A stretch of DNA of 64,000 bases from Lucifuga dentata (taxonomy: Eukaryota > Chordata > Actinopteri > Ophidiiformes > Bythitidae), in assembly GCA_014773175.1 (NCBI GenBank), contig VXCM01001391.1:1-64000 (forward strand), read 5' to 3'. Below the pieces are notes generated by a model. That model did not search any database. It saw only the letters and a program-made list of their open reading frames with translations, and was not told the origin of the DNA. A program made the position numbers and the translations under genes. Shown here piece by piece: positions 58,464 to 64,000 of the stretch. Every line of letters begins with the position of its first letter. Positions within the stretch are counted from its first letter, which is position 1.

Positions 58464-59736
58464 AAAACGACACAGAAAGACGGCGAGGCGTGCAGACAGC
58501 AAGAACGACAGATTTCAGTTTTTCTCAAATGTTACTGGTTCAATTAAATTCCTGTGTACAAGCAGAAGTTGTGGTGGCCGAGTGCATGACTATCTGCTGA
58601 CTAAAAGTTCTTTACCAGGTGACTGGCAAACAAGACTCGGTTTCATACGGGAAAAAAATTCTAACGAAGTGAGACATTTCAATAAAAGCCGTCTTCATCA
58701 GTAAAAGTAGCAATCATGAAAAACAATGGAAAAATATTGAATAAATGTAAATGTAAAGGTCCTGCATTCAAAATTCATAGCAGTAAAATGTACTCAAATG
58801 TCAAATTTAAAAGTATGAAAGACTAGAATGTTGTTTCCCTATTAGTTAAAAAAAAAAAAAAAAACTTTAAATTTTTAATTTTTGGAGCTTTTCATGCCCT
58901 CAGCTCAGCACTGAAGAAGGAAAGAAATGAATGAGAAAGGAAAAATTACCAAAGAAGGAATAAGGGAAGAAAAACAGCAAGGTAAGATAAAATACAATTT
59001 AAAAAAAAAAAGATAATCCTATACTGAGACACAGCACCATAACCGTAGATAAAAGCTTCATTAGACAAAAGTAGAATGACAGCAAATTTGAGTTAAATTA
59101 CAATGAAGATGTGTGACTTCATTAGAGTGTGTGTGTATGTGTGTGTGTGCCACTCTGGCGTATCAGCCACATGTACTTGTAAATCTGCAATTTGATCTGA
59201 ACCCCTAAAGCCATCCAAAATGCAATCGGCCCCCTTTTTTCTCGCTCGCTTGACCGTTTATGAAGAAATTAGTCTAATTACGCATAAATAGAAAATGGCT
59301 TTGGTGAATTTACCTCATTTTGTTTGTCTAAATGAGCCTCGTTATAGCTTTACGTAAGCAGCTTAGACCAGGGCCTGCTCCCGAACTCAAATAATGTTAT
59401 CATCCACACATGTGCTGCCCAGGTTTTGCCAAGCCCCCGTAAGCCTGGAGAAAGTAAAGACTGAAGAAGAAGAGCGAGATGGATGACTAGGATTTGAGGA
59501 AAGATAATTATAATTTTTTTAAAATTAAGCTTCATCATCTCTCCAAGTTTTGTCAAAATCAGACCACGGCATCAGTCGCTTTCCATCGTTCCATGAATTT
59601 CAATGCACCTTCGCTTCCACAAAAACTGTCATGGCAACCGACTGAGTTTGCAATTGACCCAGCCAGCTAACTTCATGGGAATTATCAGCATGGTTTGACC
59701 GTGCCTTCGTCCAATCAGGTTGCTTGTCTGAAACCA

Positions 59737-59861
59737 CCCGCTGTATAATTACATTTACATTACGGCCAGTCGTGGGTCTGTCCTCGCCCAGCCAGGGTNC
59801 CCGCTGTATAATTACATTTACATTACGGCCAGTCGTGGGTCTGTCCTCGCCCAGCCAGGGT
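59737..59861. other. Assembly artefact: 62-bp direct duplication around N59799
   Basis: 59737-59798 and 59800-59861 look the same, one N apart. Confidence 0.85.
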
Positions 59862-60484
59862 CGCATATTCCACCGACACGCCTTCTCTCTCCATGCTAAG
59901 CAGGCAGACATGCAGATAGCCCAGATATAAGGATATGACTTTTATGCAGGCCTCGGTCTCAAGCCATTATAAATAACATTATGTCACGGTAACTGTGCGC
60001 TATCTGATTCTGAGTAATGGTGAAAAATCCCCTCCCACGTATGCTAATGCTGTTTTTTCAACTCCTGCAGGGAGAGAAACAGCAGACGCGCCAAGAAGTT
60101 TAGAGCTTGAGAAAAATGAGTGGGTGAAGCAGTGATTGATGTTTTTCCTACAAAATATAAGAGAATACACGGAAACGGCCCTTTAAAATGCATAAGAGCA
60201 CCCAATAGTTATTCTGTATTCATATTCACGAAAAGGTAACAGAATCCTGAGTAGTTACCAAGGAACAAGAAAGGAACACCATCAAGACTTAAGTACTTAT
60301 TAACAGGTAACAAATACATTGTGAATGATTCTAAATCAAACACTATATAGTAATATATAATAATAATATATCTATTAATAATAATAATATAATTCTAAGT
60401 CAAAGACATCAAAGTCAAAGTAGCATATAGCCTGCTAGAAACCTCACACCTACAGAAATGCATCAAGACAAATCTGTAGGTCCT

Positions 60485-60850
60485 GAACTTCCTAAAAGCT
60501 TCATTTTGGATTGGTCCTTTACTTCTGCAACTTGATGTCAATATGTAACACGCTAATTTACCTGCCTAAACACCTGGTTAGACACACCCACCCTGTAGGC
60601 TAACGAGTGTTGGCCAGCATACATGTTTCATAGTCAGTGGTTGTTTAGGCCTGATGCAGCTGGTCAATCAGAGCAAATTTTGGTGGGGAGCCTTAAAGAG
60701 ACAGTACCAAACACTGCCTGTTTTCACTCTGTGTGCACAGCAGTGCTGCAGCAAGGAAGCAAAGAAGACTAAAAGTGGATCAAACTGTTTTCTTCACATT
60801 TAGGCAATGCAAGTATTTCAAAATAAGACCATAAATGAAATTAATAACTA
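60485..60850 (+). repeat. Dispersed repeat family R300, fullest copy
   Basis: This copy contains all landmarks shared with 4995-5175, 20465-20545 and 25890-26250. No terminal inverted repeats, poly(A) tail or polymerase III promoter are evident. Confidence 0.55.
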
Positions 60851-62458
60851 GAAAGTACACAAAAATGGTAAGTGGGTTGAAGAGTCTCACTTTGCACTCC
60901 CTCAAACTGTTCTCATAACTTTTTAACTTTTCCCAACTGCAAGTATAAGTTCATACTTCATGTCTGAGGGATTTTGAAAGGCATTCTGGGAATTGTAGGA
61001 AAACACTCACTGAAACAGATTAGCCAAAAGAAAATAAAGCACAGCTTTTCATCAGAAATAGACTCCTGGAAAGCAACGACACCACAGATTGATGATGTCT
61101 AAGAGTATCTGAGGGGGCGTTTTCCTTGGAGAGCAAAGGATCACATAAGGATAAGAGCTACAGAGACAAAACAAAGGTTGATGATCCAGCCAGATGTTTG
61201 ATTTTCAAGCCTTGAAGTCAGACAGTTGGACATTTTTAGTGAACACCTAAGAGGTGTCACAAAAGATTCAGACATTCTCTGACCGAGTCTGAGCAAACAG
61301 GCCTGTAACACGACAATATTTTTCTTCCAGCTGCAGATATCAATAGAATAACAGAGTTAGCATCACATCTGGGCTCAGGAAAGGCCAAAGGATGGTTCAT
61401 TCTACCACATATAAAGTACAACGATGTTCCCTGAACTACCAAAACACCAACCAGATTTGCCTCTTTATGTTTTGACCTTAGCATACTGGTGATTAAAGTT
61501 AGATTTCACTGAGAAATTGTCTGGTAGTGGCCAAATGGCATGAATACAAGCTCATTTAAATTTGCTTGAGACTGTTTTGATCTTGAATTTTGATTCAATA
61601 ATAATCATATAAAATATAATCTATTGCCCAATGTGACATTTTAAGGGGACAGAAATAAATAGTAAATAACTACAAACAATAATAATACAAACATCCCCTA
61701 CAGCGTGTTCCATTTTTCATTACTGGGATTTGTTTCAAAATCTTCCAGACTACTGTCTTTGTTGTTCTTTCTCATCATCTTCTTCTCTCTGAAGGTCGAC
61801 TGTCTCTTGGGGTTGAATCTCATCACTCACTAATCACTCGCTATTGTGAAAGTGAATTTCTCAATTTTCTTCATCCAGCAGTGTCCTCATCCCAGCTCTA
61901 TACACACTAACTGATGTACTAACTGCAGACTGGGAAAGTGTGTGCGTGTTTGTGTGTGATGTGTGTGTAGGTGTACTCATCTTTGAAGCCAGGTCTTGTC
62001 ACTGTAGGAAACCGATGCAGTAAAACATGGCAAAATCGTAAAAGAACTTTAAAGTTAGCAATTAAACAGGATAAAATAAACAGGTTTGACTGTTAATCTG
62101 GCAGGAGAGCATCTTTCATTAGTGCACTGCCATCCTGAATGGAACCATCTGAACCTGGACTGATTCTCATGTCAAAAGGTCATTCCTGATTGGTGGAGCT
62201 GACTGCAGGCTTGGCACTAATATCTCATTATTTCTGAAAGTTGGATCCAACTATAAGCACCAGCTACAGCAGAAGAACAATTAAAAGTCTGCAGAAGCAC
62301 ATAAATGCAAGGCGAAAACTTACATTAGGTCGTACATGGCTAAACGATGCACTAAACTTTTCACCAATAAAAATAATCTATGGATATTAATTTCTATCGA
62401 AGGTGGCTAACCTACAGAATGCTAATAGATAGCATAACAGAAACACAATGGGGTTATC

Positions 62459-63081
62459 ATATATACTTGAGTATAAGCTGAGTTTTTATTACCAAATTTC
62501 ACAAAGCAAATCAGGGGTCGGCTTATGCATGAGAAATTCAGATTTGATCCCAGAGAAGGAAATTTCCAGGGGTGGAAATACTACCATTACCACTACCCAT
62601 GGAAACAGTTTAAATCATACCTCAGAATGAGATATTTCCTGACTAAACATCTTATCCAGCACATTTTGCGGCAGCTAGTAAGCGCTGTTGTGATTGGTCA
62701 AAGACATAAGAATGGGCCAATCAAGACGACCTTATAAAAGTGCTGTTTCATATACCGGTACGGTAACGTACATTACACAGAGGAGGACTGGAATGAAGTG
62801 TTTGACGATTCAGACAAGGAAGAGGAGTCCAGAAAAGTTAATGTCAGCTGATGTCAGTTATGGTAATCAGCTGTTTATCGGTACCTGGATTATTTTCAGA
62901 AAATCACAGGAATACTATGACAATACCCAGAAAAACAGGTAATTTGCTAAACAAATAAATTGATGGAACAACATCAGGGAGTTGGCTTATATACAGGTTT
63001 CTTTAAAAATCTAAATTTGCAGGTCAAAATCAGGGGGTCGGCTTATACACGAGATCAGCTTATACTCGAGTATATACAGTA
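62459..63081 (-). mobile_element. Tigger-like non-autonomous element, minus copy
   Basis: The ends are tatatacttgagtataagctg and its inverted partner tatactcgagtatata, with several internal ggggtcggcttat motifs. The plus strand near 62772-62851 reads TEEDWNEVFDDSDKEEESRK then a short end and stop, a C-terminal remnant of a pogo/Tigger-type transposase. Confidence 0.75.
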
Positions 63082-63321
63082 GTTCATAAGCTAAAAGCGG
63101 CAAACATGGATAGCATCATGCAACCATGTTACTTCATTTATAAACATCTGTTAGTCATAGCCAGAAATGTAAACACAGCAAAAAGTTTGATTTTCTGTGT
63201 CTTATTTGGTCTGTTTTAATCTGGAAGCTGGTTGGCTGCGATTTGTGTTTAGAATAAAAAAAAGTTTTATTTGATGGTAAAGATGATGTCAGGTTAGAGG
63301 GAATTTATCCCAGAGAAAGAA

Positions 63322-63323
<2 letters not shown>

Positions 63324-63358
<35 letters not shown>
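63324..63358. repeat. (GA)n microsatellite
   Basis: A perfect GA run. Confidence 0.95.
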
Positions 63359-63362
<4 letters not shown>

Positions 63363-63771
63363 TAGAATGACTTGATTCAGCTTCTCTGGTGAACTTGGTA
63401 AGAAAGAAAATGGAGCAAATATGCAGTGGGAAGGACAACTTCCCAAAAAGAGGGTTGGTTTTCTGTGTTTACGTGCCCTCTGACTCTGAAACTTAAGACC
63501 TCAAGAGATTCACACTCACTGGATCTGTAAATCCCCCATGAGTCCTCATGATGGTGTAAATTAGAGTTCAAAGTGAAAAAGAACAAGCACTCCTCCCCAA
63601 AGCACCATGGCTTCATGGCTCTCATTAAACCCCCACACAAGGCATAAACACCATGAAAACACACACACACACACTAAATTCACATTCCCCTAAAGCTGAT
63701 TCTGGGTTTGGTTTTGTCACTAGTATGAGACAAACAGTAATGTCGAAACATCTACTTGTCCTTAAGGGAAG

Positions 63772-63814
<43 letters not shown>

Positions 63815-63830
63815 TGTGTGTGTGTGGTGC
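63772..63830. repeat. (TG)n microsatellite
   Basis: A TG run with one interruption. Confidence 0.95.
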
Positions 63831-64000
63831 ACGTGTTTGGGAGGTTAAAAAATGGAAAGTGCAGAGGTTTTTATTTTCTCTTGCAAGCTCTGTTACTATG
63901 TCAGCGCTCCATAGAGAGAACTGAAAGTGAAACTGTGCCCCGTTATTTCCATTTAGATCACAAAAACATAGAAGAAACACAGTTCCTGCTAATAACCCCT

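Larger units (their letters stand above)
57799..64000. other. Intergenic right end
   Basis: No reliable gene. It contains the weak IQ-like ORF, an N artefact (59737-59861), an R300 copy (60485-60850), the Tigger-like copy (62459-63081) and GA/GT microsatellites near the edge. Confidence 0.5.

Noticed and set aside
41100..64000. DRGX homeobox gene, next after C10orf71 in human
   Set aside because: No homeodomain helix-3 sequence (WFQNRR) appeared in the reading frames or splice-bounded segments I examined.

Overview
This window is vertebrate nuclear DNA, almost certainly from a teleost fish. Genes are multi-exon with GT-AG introns, dinucleotide microsatellites and short DNA transposons are dense, there are 3' ends of Rex3/RTE-like and L2-like LINEs, and an ADMP gene is present (a BMP-family ligand that fishes and frogs keep and placental mammals lack). 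The species cannot be fixed from the sequence alone.

Layout. 1-3460 is a minisatellite built from 11/22-bp units with 433-bp higher-order repeats. 6488-22475 (minus strand) is VSTM4, whose eight coding exons all join in frame to give a 323-residue single-pass Ig V-set protein with ITIM and ITSM motifs in its tail. 23541-28523 (minus) holds a probable small one-pass protein, TMEM273; its transmembrane and last exons are well supported and its first exon is tentative. 28524-34474 is intergenic. 34623-41046 (plus) is one very long coding exon for CEFIP (C10orf71), broken only by an assembly artefact. 43317-45160 (minus) is ADMP in five exons, converging tail to tail on CEFIP. 45334-64000 is gene-poor, with transposon remnants, microsatellites and one weak unknown ORF pair near 57.7-58.5 kb.

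VSTM4, TMEM273 and C10orf71 are also neighbours on human 10q11.23, so the left two thirds is a conserved synteny block. The genes do not form a pathway: VSTM4 is a cell-surface or secreted Ig protein, TMEM273 an uncharacterised membrane protein, CEFIP a cardiac and muscle Z-disc signalling protein, and ADMP a dorsal organizer BMP-type ligand.

Assembly quality matters here. Seventeen single N bases occur, and eleven of them sit between two direct copies of about 62-67 bp, so they are unmerged contig overlaps rather than biology. Three of these fall in coding sequence (two in VSTM4 exon 2, one in CEFIP). The observations most worth following are a tandem array of about two dozen copies of the VSTM4 exon-4 splice acceptor, inverted transposon copies flanking the two VSTM4 exons that encode the stalk and membrane anchor, and an ambiguous splice junction placed exactly on the ADMP convertase cleavage site.
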